Of a stretch of DNA of 10,549 nt, positions 1 through 7,416 are shown one piece after another. The DNA is from an uncultured Actinomycetes bacterium (GTDB lineage Bacteria; Actinomycetota; Acidimicrobiia; Acidimicrobiales; Acidimicrobilacustridaceae). A model generated the notes under the pieces. The model did not search any database and was not told where the DNA came from. It worked only from the letters and a program-made list of their open reading frames with translations. Position 1 is the first letter of the stretch. Every line of letters starts with the position of its first letter. A program made the translations under genes and the position numbers. The DNA lies in contig CAMFLJ010000112.1 of the NCBI GenBank assembly GCA_945957335.1, forward strand, positions 1 to 10,549, given 5' to 3'.

Positions 1-711
1 TTCCTGCGCAAGGCCGAGCAGCTCGTCGACGACGGTGCCGACTTCCTCGACGTCGGTGGCGTCGAGGGGGGCCCGGGCGACGAGGTCACCGAGGCCGAGG
101 AGCTCGAGCGGGTCGTGCCCGCCGTGGAGGCCTTGAAGGCGCGCTTCGACGTGCCGCTGTCGGTCGACACGTGGCGGGCATCGGTCGCGAAGGCGTGCTT
201 CGAGGCGGGTGCGGTGGTCGGCAACGACATCAGCGGCTTCGGCGACCCCGACTACCTGCCGGTGTGCGCCGCCGCCGGCGCCTCGGTCGTGGCCACCCAC
301 ATCCGCACCAAGCCCCGCGTGCCCGACCCCGACCCCCACTACGACGACGTCGTGCAGACGGTGTGCGACTTCCTGGCCGACCGCGCCCGCCAGGCCCGCG
401 AGGCCGGCATCCCGCCGGAGCGGATCATGGTCGACGCCGGCCTCGACCTCGGCAAGAGCGAGCCGCAGTCGCTGGTGCTGCTGCGGGCCTCCGACCGCCT
501 CGCCGAGCTCGGCTACCCGGTGTTCCTGTCGGCGTCGAACAAGCGCTTCCTCTGGACCCTCCTCGACGTCGACCGGGCGTCTGCCGGCGACGGCACCATG
601 GCCGCCCACGCCCTCGGCATCGCCCTGGGCTGTCGCATCCTGCGGGCCCACGACGTGCGCAACGGCCGCCGCGTCGCCGACGTCATGGCGTCCGTGCTCG
701 CCGCGGCATGA
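1..711 (+). CDS. Dihydropteroate synthase homologue, FolP2-like (5' truncated by window edge)
   Basis: The reading frame is open from the first base, so the start lies upstream; 236 residues are visible. The fold is that of dihydropteroate synthase (folate pathway, joins p-aminobenzoate to the pterin pyrophosphate): DVGG at visible residues 17-20, SVDTW at 54-58, NDISG at 75-79, GKS at 151-153, SASNKRF at 177-183 and RAHDV at 215-219. Several active-site motifs differ from the classical enzyme. The STRPG loop after DVGG reads VEGGPG, the usual GFGK is LDLGK, and SRKS is SNKR. This resembles, from memory, the second mycobacterial paralogue FolP2, which is reported not to act as a normal DHPS. 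Family membership is clear; true synthase activity is doubtful. The stop overlaps the holA start by 4 bp (ATGA, 708-711), which suggests translational coupling. Confidence 0.85.
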   Translation, partial: FLRKAEQLVDDGADFLDVGGVEGGPGDEVTEAEELERVVPAVEALKARFDVPLSVDTWRASVAKACFEAGAVVGNDISGFGDPDYLPVCAAAGASVVATHIRTKPRVPDPDPHYDDVVQTVCDFLADRARQAREAGIPPERIMVDAGLDLGKSEPQSLVLLRASDRLAELGYPVFLSASNKRFLWTLLDVDRASAGDGTMAAHALGIALGCRILRAHDVRNGRRVADVMASVLAAA

Positions 712-1763
712 ACGTCGACCTCGGCGCCCCCGTCCACCTGCTGAAGGGGGGCGACGACGTCATCCTCGGCGAGGCCGTCACCGACCTCGTGCGCCAGCTG
801 GTGGGCAACGGCGACCGCTCCCTGATGGTCGAGGAGCTCACCGTCGAGTCGCACCTCGGGCCCGACGACAACGGCTACGACATCGGCGCGCTGGTCGACG
901 CGGCCCAGACGCCTCCCTTCCTCACCGACCGGCGCGTGGTGGTGGCGCGCCACGCCGGCGTGTTCTCGACCAAGGACGCCGTCGCGCCGCTCGTCGCCTA
1001 CCTGGCCGACCCGCTCGGGTCGACCTCCCTGGTGCTGGTGTGGGAGAAGGACCCCCGTCCCCAGCGCCAGCCCAAGCTGCCCGCGGTGCCCAAGAGCCTG
1101 GCCGACGCCGTCACCGCCGCCGGGGGAGTGGTGGTCGACACCGCGCCCGGCACCGGCAAGGCGCAGTCGGGGTGGATCGACGAGCACCTCGCCGGGGCGG
1201 CGGTGAAGCTCGACCCCTCCGCCCGCCGCCTGGTGGCCGACCACATCGGCAGCGAGGCGGGCCGCCTGCCGGGCCTGCTCTCCACCCTCGAGGGCGCGTT
1301 CGGGGCCGGCACCAAGGTGAGCGCCGACGACATCACGCCCTACCTGGGCGAGGCGGGCGACGTCGCGCCCTGGGACCTCACCGACGCCATCGACGCGGGC
1401 GACGTGCCGAAGTCGCTCGACGTGCTGCACCGCATGCTCGGCGGCGGCGGTCGCCACCCCCTGCAGGTCATGGCCACCCTCACCAACCACTACCTGCGCA
1501 TGCTGCGCCTCGACGACCCCACCATCCGGGGCGACAAGGCCGCCGCCGAGGTGCTCGGCATCAGGGGCAGCACGTTCCCGGCCAAGAAGGCGCTCGACGG
1601 GGCCCGACGGCTCGGCACCGAGCGGCTCGCCCAGTTCGGGGCCCTTCTCGCCGAGGCCGACCTCGACCTCCACGGGGCCAAGGCGTGGCCGCCCGAGCTG
1701 GTGGTCGAGGTGCTGGTCGCCCGCCTGGCCGGCCGCAGCCGCACCGCACGCGCCCGCCGCTGA
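708..1763 (+). CDS. holA: DNA polymerase III subunit delta
   Basis: A 351-residue protein, starting at the ATG that overlaps the stop of the preceding gene. Delta is the clamp-loader subunit that opens the beta sliding clamp at primed sites. The N-terminus (PVHLLKGGDDVILGEAV, about residues 8-24) matches the family pattern of a strand followed by a helix without a functional Walker A motif. A central segment with GRLPGLLSTLE (about 185-195) and a C-terminal helical part with HPLQVMATLTNHYLRMLR (about 247-264), followed by a Lys/Ala-rich helical region, fit the delta C-terminal collar domain. It is slightly longer than the usual 310-340 residues. In many actinobacteria holA sits next to rpsT and lepA, as here, and this order supports the call. 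It lies in a transcription unit with the folP-like gene and ends at the palindromic terminator at 1781-1805. Confidence 0.88.
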   Translation: MNVDLGAPVHLLKGGDDVILGEAVTDLVRQLVGNGDRSLMVEELTVESHLGPDDNGYDIGALVDAAQTPPFLTDRRVVVARHAGVFSTKDAVAPLVAYLADPLGSTSLVLVWEKDPRPQRQPKLPAVPKSLADAVTAAGGVVVDTAPGTGKAQSGWIDEHLAGAAVKLDPSARRLVADHIGSEAGRLPGLLSTLEGAFGAGTKVSADDITPYLGEAGDVAPWDLTDAIDAGDVPKSLDVLHRMLGGGGRHPLQVMATLTNHYLRMLRLDDPTIRGDKAAAEVLGIRGSTFPAKKALDGARRLGTERLAQFGALLAEADLDLHGAKAWPPELVVEVLVARLAGRSRTARARR

Positions 1764-1780
1764 GCGGCCCCGGACGCGCA

Positions 1781-1805
1781 ACGGCCGGAGCGTCGCTCCG
1801 GCCGT
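1781..1805. terminator. Palindromic hairpin between convergent holA and rpsT
   Basis: ACGGCCGGAG (1781-1790) pairs perfectly with CTCCGGCCGT (1796-1805) around the loop CGTCG; the outer C and G of the loop can also pair. No T-tract follows on either strand, which is common for actinobacterial hairpin terminators. It lies 17 bp after the holA stop and 38 bp after the rpsT stop, so it probably serves both strands. Confidence 0.8.
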
Positions 1806-1823
1806 CGGTCAGATCGGTTGGTC

Positions 1824-1838
1824 GGGCGCCGGGCGCCC
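1824..1838 (-). terminator. Secondary GC-rich hairpin downstream of rpsT
   Basis: GGGCG (1824-1828) can pair with CGCCC (1834-1838) around CCGGG. It begins 5 bp past the rpsT stop on the minus strand. It may help stop rpsT transcription ahead of the stronger hairpin at 1781-1805, or it may be chance in GC-rich DNA. Confidence 0.35.
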
Positions 1839-1843
1839 GGGCA

Positions 1844-2116
1844 TCACTCGGCCGCGGCCTCGGCGGCGGCGATGCGCTTCATCAGGCGGCTCTTGCGGCG
1901 AGCGGCCTGGTTCTTGTGGATCACGCCCTTGCTGGCGGCCTTGTCGAGGCGCTTGATGGCCAGGCGGGTCAGCTCGGCGGAGTCCTCGGAGCCCTGCTCG
2001 GCGGCGGTGATCGCACGCTTCTGGCGGGTCTTCAGCTCGGAGCGAACGGCCTTGTTGCGCAGGCGGCGGCGCTCGTTCTGCTTGTTGCGCTTGATCTGGC
2101 TCTTGATGTTGGCCAC
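1844..2116 (-). CDS. rpsT: 30S ribosomal protein S20
   Basis: A 90-residue basic protein starting at GTG (2116-2114) with the family N-terminus ANIKSQIKRNKQNERRR and the conserved segments VIHKNQAARRKSRLMKRI near the C-terminus, ending in an Ala-rich tail. S20 binds 16S rRNA and assists early assembly of the small subunit; its length matches the family (about 85-90). A Shine-Dalgarno-like GAAGG lies at 2128-2124, 7 nt before the start. It is transcribed divergently from lepA and converges on holA, the usual actinobacterial arrangement. A strong promoter is visible at 2210-2238. The minus-strand frame stays open far upstream through lepA and hrcA, but only this segment is coding. Confidence 0.96.
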   Translation of the reverse strand: MANIKSQIKRNKQNERRRLRNKAVRSELKTRQKRAITAAEQGSEDSAELTRLAIKRLDKAASKGVIHKNQAARRKSRLMKRIAAAEAAAE

Positions 2117-2209
2117 GGTTGCACCTTCGTCGGGGCTGGTCGCCGGGGTCGGGGGACACCGGCGGGGAGATGAGGCGGCAGGCGCGCAGGCGCCCGGCAC
2201 GAGTCGGAG

Positions 2210-2238
2210 ATCATAGCGGGCGACGGCGGCCGAGTCAC
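2210..2238 (-). promoter_or_regulatory. Promoter of rpsT
   Basis: On the minus strand, GTGACT (2238-2233; four of six match TTGACA) is followed after exactly 17 nt by TATGAT (2215-2210), one base from the consensus -10. Transcription would begin near 2203, giving a leader of about 87 nt before the rpsT start. This AT-rich hexamer stands out sharply in its GC-rich surroundings. Confidence 0.65.
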
Positions 2239-2280
2239 ACACCGGGCCCTGCGGTGGTCGGTGCGGGGACACCGGCCCAC

Positions 2281-2286
2281 TAGGCT
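2281..2286 (+). promoter_or_regulatory. Possible -10 element of lepA
   Basis: TAGGCT fits the actinobacterial TANNNT -10 pattern and would start transcription near 2293, about 58 nt before the lepA GTG. No convincing -35 lies 16-18 bp upstream (TCGGTG at best). The call rests on the hexamer and its position in the divergent spacer. Confidence 0.3.
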
Positions 2287-2350
2287 CGACCGACGCTCGC
2301 GCCCCGCCGGGGGCGCACCGGCTCCGTCCAGAAGGAACCCTCCGCGCCCC

Positions 2351-4135
<1,785 letters not shown>

Positions 4136-4142
4136 CCCGGCC

Positions 4143-4164
4143 CGGGCGTTAGCACTCTCGCCCG
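4143..4164 (+). terminator. Hairpin after lepA, overlapping the hrcA operator
   Basis: CGGGCG (4143-4148) and CGCCCG (4159-4164) are perfect inverted 6-mers around the 10-nt loop TTAGCACTCT. The hairpin starts 7 bp after the lepA stop and could end or weaken lepA transcription. Its loop contains the CIRCE-like half site. There is no T-tract. Confidence 0.4.
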
Positions 4165-4175
4165 TCGTCTGCTTG
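4149..4175 (+). promoter_or_regulatory. Degenerate CIRCE operator (HrcA binding site)
   Basis: CIRCE, the operator of HrcA, is TTAGCACTC-N9-GAGTGCTAA. Here TTAGCACTC (4149-4157) is a perfect left half. After exactly 9 bp the right half reads GTCTGCTTG (4167-4175), matching 5 of 9 positions. It lies immediately upstream of the -10 hexamer in front of hrcA, so autorepression of hrcA-dnaJ-rsmE is the natural reading. The weak right half suggests a low-affinity or decaying site. Confidence 0.7.
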
Positions 4176-4199
4176 CGGCGGGGGCGGCCCGGGTAACAT
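4173..4199 (+). promoter_or_regulatory. Promoter of the hrcA-dnaJ-rsmE operon
   Basis: TAACAT (4194-4199) is a good TANNNT -10 element. TTGCGG (4173-4178) could be the -35, with a short 15-bp spacer. Transcription would begin near 4206, about 50-60 nt before hrcA. The -35 overlaps the right arm of the CIRCE-like element, so bound HrcA would block RNA polymerase. Confidence 0.5.
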
Positions 4200-4255
4200 C
4201 GGAGCACCCATCGGCGCCGGCGTGCGCCCGGTGGCCGGCCCCCAACACCTCGACC

Positions 4256-5287
4256 GTGACGGTTCCCATGCTCGACGAACGCAAGGCCACCATCCTGCGG
4301 GCGGTGGTCACCGAGTACATCGAGACGGCCCAGCCGGTGGGCTCGGGCCACGTCGCCAAGGCGCCCGAGGTCAACGTCTCCTCGGCCACGGTGCGCAACG
4401 ACATGGCCGCCCTGGAGGCCGAGGGCTACCTCGTGCAGCCCCACACCAGCGCCGGCCGGGTGCCCACCGAGAAGGGCTACCGCTTCTTCGTCGACCAGCT
4501 CGGCGGCCCCGGCCGCCTCGGCGCCACCGAGACCCAGCAGGTGCGCTCGTTCTTCTCCCGCACCCACGGCGAGATCGAGCAGATGCTGGCCGACACCTCC
4601 CGGCTGCTCTCCGGCCTCACCCGCTACGCCGCGGTCGTGGTGGGCCCGCCCCACGAGGTCGCCACCGTGAAGTCGGTGCAGCTCGTGCCGCTCACCGCCC
4701 GCGTGGTGCTCGCCGTCCTGGTGCTCTCCAACGGAGCGGTCGAGAAGCACACCCTCGACCTCGACCTCGACACCGACGAGCTCGTGGTCAACGCCGCCGG
4801 GGTCAAGCTCGCCGGGCTGCTCGTCGGCCGGCCGCTCGCCGAGGTCGCCTCCGTCGACGTCGAGGCGCCCGAGGGCGCCGGGCCCGAGGCCACCGGCGTG
4901 GCCCGTGTGCTCACGGCCGCGGTGGTCGCGCTGAGGGGCGAGCACCGCCACGACGACCAGGTCTTCATCGGTGGCACCTCCGACATGGCCGCGGCCTTCG
5001 ACGCCGTCGGCACCGTCAGCGAGATCCTCCGCATCCTCGAGCAGCAGCTCGTGGTGGTGAGCCTCCTCGAGGACGTGCTCGACCGCGGCCTGTCCGTGGC
5101 CATCGGCACCGAGACGGGCAACCAGGCGCTCGCCGACTGCTCGCTCGTCGTGGCCCCCTACGTCGTCGACGGCGAGGCCGCCGGCTCCATCGGGGTGCTC
5201 GGCCCCACCCGCATGCACTACGACCAGGCCCTGTCGGCGGTGGCCGTGGTGGCCAACCGGCTCGGTCGCCGGCTGAGCGAGGGCTGA
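4256..5287 (+). CDS. hrcA: Heat-inducible transcription repressor HrcA
   Basis: A 343-residue repressor of the CIRCE regulon (groE and, in many bacteria, dnaK operons). The N-terminal winged helix-turn-helix is clear: VSSATVRNDMAALEAEGYL followed by PHTSAGRVPTEKGYRFFVD (about residues 42-83). The remainder shows the GAF-like and dimerisation parts, including a C-terminal IGVLGPTRMHYDQAL segment typical of HrcA. Length is normal (340-350). The start is uncertain: GTG at 4256 gives four extra residues, while ATG at 4268 gives MLDERKATIL, which fits the family N-terminus better; neither has an obvious Shine-Dalgarno. A CIRCE-like site lies about 80 bp upstream. The dnaJ start lies 4 bp beyond the stop, so the two form one operon. 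Confidence 0.95.
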   Translation: MTVPMLDERKATILRAVVTEYIETAQPVGSGHVAKAPEVNVSSATVRNDMAALEAEGYLVQPHTSAGRVPTEKGYRFFVDQLGGPGRLGATETQQVRSFFSRTHGEIEQMLADTSRLLSGLTRYAAVVVGPPHEVATVKSVQLVPLTARVVLAVLVLSNGAVEKHTLDLDLDTDELVVNAAGVKLAGLLVGRPLAEVASVDVEAPEGAGPEATGVARVLTAAVVALRGEHRHDDQVFIGGTSDMAAAFDAVGTVSEILRILEQQLVVVSLLEDVLDRGLSVAIGTETGNQALADCSLVVAPYVVDGEAAGSIGVLGPTRMHYDQALSAVAVVANRLGRRLSEG

Positions 5288-5291
5288 TCGC

Positions 5292-6398
5292 GTGGCCGAC
5301 CACTACGACACCCTGGGCGTCAGCCGCGACGCCGGCCCCGACGAGATCAAGCGGGCCTACCGCCAGCTCGCCCGCCAGCTCCACCCCGACGCCAACCCCG
5401 ACGACCCGGCGGCCGAGGCGCGCTTCAAGGAGGTCGCCCTCGCCTACGAGGTGCTCTCCGACCCGGACCGCCGTCGCCAGTACGACACCTTCGGCGATGC
5501 CGGCCCGCAGGGCGGCAACCCCTTCGCCACGGGCGGCCTCGGCGACATCTTCGACATGTTCTTCAACGGGGGCAGCCCCTTCGGCGGCCAGCCCTCCGGC
5601 CCCACCGGGCCGCCCCGCGGCTCCGACCTCGAGGCCGTGATCGACCTCGACCTCGCCGATGCCGTGTTCGGCGTCGAGGCGCCGGTCACGGTCCGCACGG
5701 CGGTGCCCTGCGACGACTGCGAGGCCACCGGCTCGGCCGGGGGAGCGCCGCCCAGCACCTGCCCCGAGTGCAACGGCGCCGGCCAGGTGCGCCGGGTGCG
5801 CCAGTCGATCCTCGGCCAGATGGTCACCGCCGGGCCCTGCAACCGCTGCGGCGGCTTCGGCACGGTCATCGAGCGGCCGTGCCCGACCTGCCGGGGCGAG
5901 GGCCGCACCCTCGACGAGCGCACCTACACCGTCGACGTCCCCGCCGGCGTCGACACCGGGGCCACGCTGCGCCTCTCGGGCCGCGGCGCGGTCGGCATGC
6001 GCGGCGGCACCGCCGGCGACCTCTACGTCCACGTGCGCGTCGCCGCCGACGAGCGCTTCGTGCGCCACGGCGACGACCTCGTGCACGAGCTGCACGTCCC
6101 GGTCACCCAGGCGGCCCTCGGGGCCAACGTCACGATCGAGACCCTCGACGGCGACGAGCCCATCGACATCGAGCCCGGCACCCAGACCGGCAAGATCGTG
6201 CGCCTGCGCCAGAAGGGCGTGCCCCACCTCCAGGGCCGGGGTCGCGGCGACCTGCTCGTGCAGGTCGTGGTCGACACGCCCACCGACCTCACCCAGGAGG
6301 AGGCCGACCTCCTCAACCGGTTGGCCGAGCTGCGCGGGCACGAGATCGCCCCGCCGGAGCACGGCCTGATGTCGAAGCTCCGCTCCGCCTTCAAGTAG
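5292..6398 (+). CDS. dnaJ: Chaperone protein DnaJ (type I J-domain protein)
   Basis: A 368-residue co-chaperone that delivers substrates to DnaK and stimulates its ATPase. The J domain occupies residues 1-67, with the essential HPD at 31-33 and YDTFG at 64-68. A short Gly/Phe-rich segment (about 70-110) follows. The zinc-binding domain has cysteine pairs 140/143, 157/160, 183/186 and 197/200. Repeats two to four are canonical CXXCXGXG (CPECNGAG, CNRCGGFG, CPTCRGEG); the first is CDDCEATG, with Ala in place of the inner Gly, though all eight cysteines are kept. C-terminal domains I and II follow. GTG at 5292 begins 4 bp after hrcA. Its place behind hrcA and ahead of rsmE matches the DnaJ2 locus of actinobacteria, which usually carry another dnaJ with dnaK-grpE; that copy is not in this window. 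Confidence 0.95.
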   Translation: MADHYDTLGVSRDAGPDEIKRAYRQLARQLHPDANPDDPAAEARFKEVALAYEVLSDPDRRRQYDTFGDAGPQGGNPFATGGLGDIFDMFFNGGSPFGGQPSGPTGPPRGSDLEAVIDLDLADAVFGVEAPVTVRTAVPCDDCEATGSAGGAPPSTCPECNGAGQVRRVRQSILGQMVTAGPCNRCGGFGTVIERPCPTCRGEGRTLDERTYTVDVPAGVDTGATLRLSGRGAVGMRGGTAGDLYVHVRVAADERFVRHGDDLVHELHVPVTQAALGANVTIETLDGDEPIDIEPGTQTGKIVRLRQKGVPHLQGRGRGDLLVQVVVDTPTDLTQEEADLLNRLAELRGHEIAPPEHGLMSKLRSAFK

Positions 6399-6400
6399 GC

Positions 6401-7111
6401 GTGGTGGGCACCGCCGACGAGCTGCCGGGCCGTCCCGGCGGCACCGCGCCCCACGTGGTGGTGGGCGACGTGGCCGCACTCGAGCTGGGCGGGGCCGACC
6501 GCCACCACCTCGAGCGGGTCCGGCGCCTGCGCACCGGCGACCTCGTCTCGGTCACCGATGGTGCCGGCCGGTGGCGGTGGTGCCGCTTCGGGGAGGAGCT
6601 CGAGCCGGCGGGTGAGGTGCAGGTCGACCCCGCCCCCGCTCCGCCGATCACCGTGGCCTTCGCCCTGGTGAAGGGGGAGCGTCCGGAGCTAGTGGTGCAG
6701 AAGCTCACCGAGCTCGGCGTCGACCGCATCGTGCCGTTCCTGGCCGAGCGGTCGGTCGTGCGCTGGGAGCCCGACAAGGCGGCCCGCAACCTCGAGCGGC
6801 TGCGTCGGGTGGCGCTCGAGGCGGCGATGCAGAGCCGGCGCACGTGGCTGCCCGAGGTGGCCGAGGTCGCCGGCTTCGACGAGGTGCGGGCCCTGCCCGG
6901 CGCGGCCGGCGCCGACCTCGACGGCTCCCACCCGAGCCTCGATCGACCAGTGCTGCTAGTCGGCCCCGAGGGCGGGTGGTCACCGGACGAGCGGGCGGCC
7001 CTGCCCGGCGTGGTGGGGCTCGGACCGACGGTGCTGAGGGCCGAGACCGCAGCCATCACCGGGGCGGCACTGCTGTGCGCGCTACGGTCGGGGCTGGTGG
7101 AGCCCGGCTGA
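6401..7111 (+). CDS. rsmE: 16S rRNA (uracil-1498-N3)-methyltransferase RsmE
   Basis: A 236-residue SPOUT-family enzyme that methylates U1498 of 16S rRNA in the assembled 30S subunit, with S-adenosylmethionine as donor. Visible family features are an N-terminal PUA-like part with HHLERVRRLRTGD (35-47), LVKGERPELVVQKLTELGV (89-107), the SAM-knot motifs GPEGGWSPDE (188-197) and LGPTVLRAETAAI (207-219). Start is GTG 6401 or the adjacent GTG 6404; either puts it 2-5 bp after dnaJ in the same operon. It is the only gene here in which I found CTA leucine codons, three of them (6689, 6956, 7082). The operon ends at the hairpin 7125-7144. Confidence 0.93.
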   Translation: MVGTADELPGRPGGTAPHVVVGDVAALELGGADRHHLERVRRLRTGDLVSVTDGAGRWRWCRFGEELEPAGEVQVDPAPAPPITVAFALVKGERPELVVQKLTELGVDRIVPFLAERSVVRWEPDKAARNLERLRRVALEAAMQSRRTWLPEVAEVAGFDEVRALPGAAGADLDGSHPSLDRPVLLVGPEGGWSPDERAALPGVVGLGPTVLRAETAAITGAALLCALRSGLVEPG

Positions 7112-7124
7112 CCTCGGGGGCGCA

Positions 7125-7144
7125 CACCGTCGGCACTGACGGTG
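7125..7144 (+). terminator. Hairpin terminator of the hrcA-dnaJ-rsmE operon
   Basis: CACCGTC (7125-7131) pairs perfectly with GACGGTG (7138-7144) around the loop GGCACT, 13 bp after the rsmE stop. Only a weak T content follows (GTCATTGTGG). Its position between rsmE and a fresh promoter fits an operon end. Confidence 0.65.
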
Positions 7145-7148
7145 GTCA

Positions 7149-7178
7149 TTGTGGTCGGACGGGGACTGTGGGTAGTAT
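7149..7178 (+). promoter_or_regulatory. Promoter of the bldD-like gene
   Basis: TTGTGG (7149-7154) and TAGTAT (7173-7178) are separated by 18 bp, a good sigma-70-type arrangement in an otherwise GC-rich genome. The start site would be near 7185, which leaves an unusually long leader of about 230 nt before the coding region. Confidence 0.65.
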
Positions 7179-7185
7179 GACTCAC
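7177..7185 (+). promoter_or_regulatory. Possible BldD-type operator over the transcription start
   Basis: ATGACTCAC differs by one base from the palindrome GTGANTCAC, which resembles the AGTGA/TCACC-type sites described for Streptomyces BldD, a protein that represses its own gene. It overlaps the -10 and the likely +1. The consensus is recalled, not computed. Confidence 0.3.
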
Positions 7186-7190
7186 AGGAA

Positions 7191-7207
7191 GACCACGCTC
7201 AGTGGTC
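7191..7207 (+). repeat. Inverted repeat in the bldD-like leader
   Basis: GACCAC (7191-7196) and GTGGTC (7202-7207) are perfect inverted 6-mers around GCTCA, just inside the predicted transcript. Two further direct copies of GTGGTC lie at 7142-7147 and 7151-7156, flanking the start of the -35. The repeat could be an RNA hairpin at the 5' end of the leader or an operator for an unknown regulator. Confidence 0.55.
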
Positions 7208-7258
7208 AGAGCATCAACCTGCGGTAGCAGTCGAGCCGTCAGGGTGAGGCCTCGGACC

Positions 7259-7327
7259 CGCAGTGCGAAGCCGTACCCACGAAGTCCGCAGCATGCAGTT
7301 CGCAGCACGTAGTCGCAGTACGAAGTT
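7259..7327 (+). repeat. Degenerate 7-bp tandem repeat (about ten units) in the bldD-like leader
   Basis: Read in steps of seven from 7259, the units are CGCAGTG, CGAAGCC, GTACCCA, CGAAGTC, CGCAGCA, TGCAGTT, CGCAGCA, CGTAGT (one base short), CGCAGTA and CGAAGTT. The consensus is CGNAGTN, and one unit (GTACCCA) does not fit. Because 7 is not a multiple of 3 and the frames are short, this is not coding. It occupies the middle of the leader and is visibly less GC-rich than the genes around it. Shortly after, GACGTG occurs twice exactly 10 bp apart (7337-7342, 7347-7352). The rest of 7112-7416 holds the terminator, promoter and inverted repeat listed separately, and no convincing gene. Confidence 0.7.
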
Positions 7328-7403
7328 CGACGCAGAGACGTGACCTGACGTGGCGGTGCGGCCGATCCGGCTCACCGGACGGCGGCAGCAGATCGCCCTC
7401 GAG

Positions 7404-7408
7404 AGGAG
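7404..7408 (+). promoter_or_regulatory. Ribosome binding site of the bldD-like gene
   Basis: AGGAG lies 8 nt before the ATG at 7417. It is the best-formed Shine-Dalgarno in the window and fixes that start. Confidence 0.8.
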
Positions 7409-7416
7409 CCAGTGCC

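Noticed and set aside
209..2173. Plus-strand frame of 654 codons across folP, holA and rpsT
   Set aside because: Arg/Pro/Ala-rich translation without motifs, in the shadow of three recognised genes.
5016..6479. Open minus-strand frame of 487 codons antisense to hrcA and dnaJ
   Set aside because: Low-complexity composition and full overlap with dnaJ, which has all its motifs.
7177..7227. A 16-codon leader peptide (MTHRKTTLSGQSINLR) before the bldD-like gene
   Set aside because: Its ATG lies inside the -10 hexamer of the predicted promoter, so it would not be in that transcript, and it has no ribosome binding site.
7181..7275. c-di-GMP riboswitch upstream of the c-di-GMP-type regulator
   Set aside because: Short resemblances (CACAGG, GCGAAGCC) do not assemble into the conserved GEMM core as I recall it. 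Kept only as a general structured-leader possibility.
7300..7340. tRNA-like T-loop string AGTTCGACGC
   Set aside because: No matching T stem, anticodon arm or acceptor stem can be folded around it; it is part of the 7-bp repeat.
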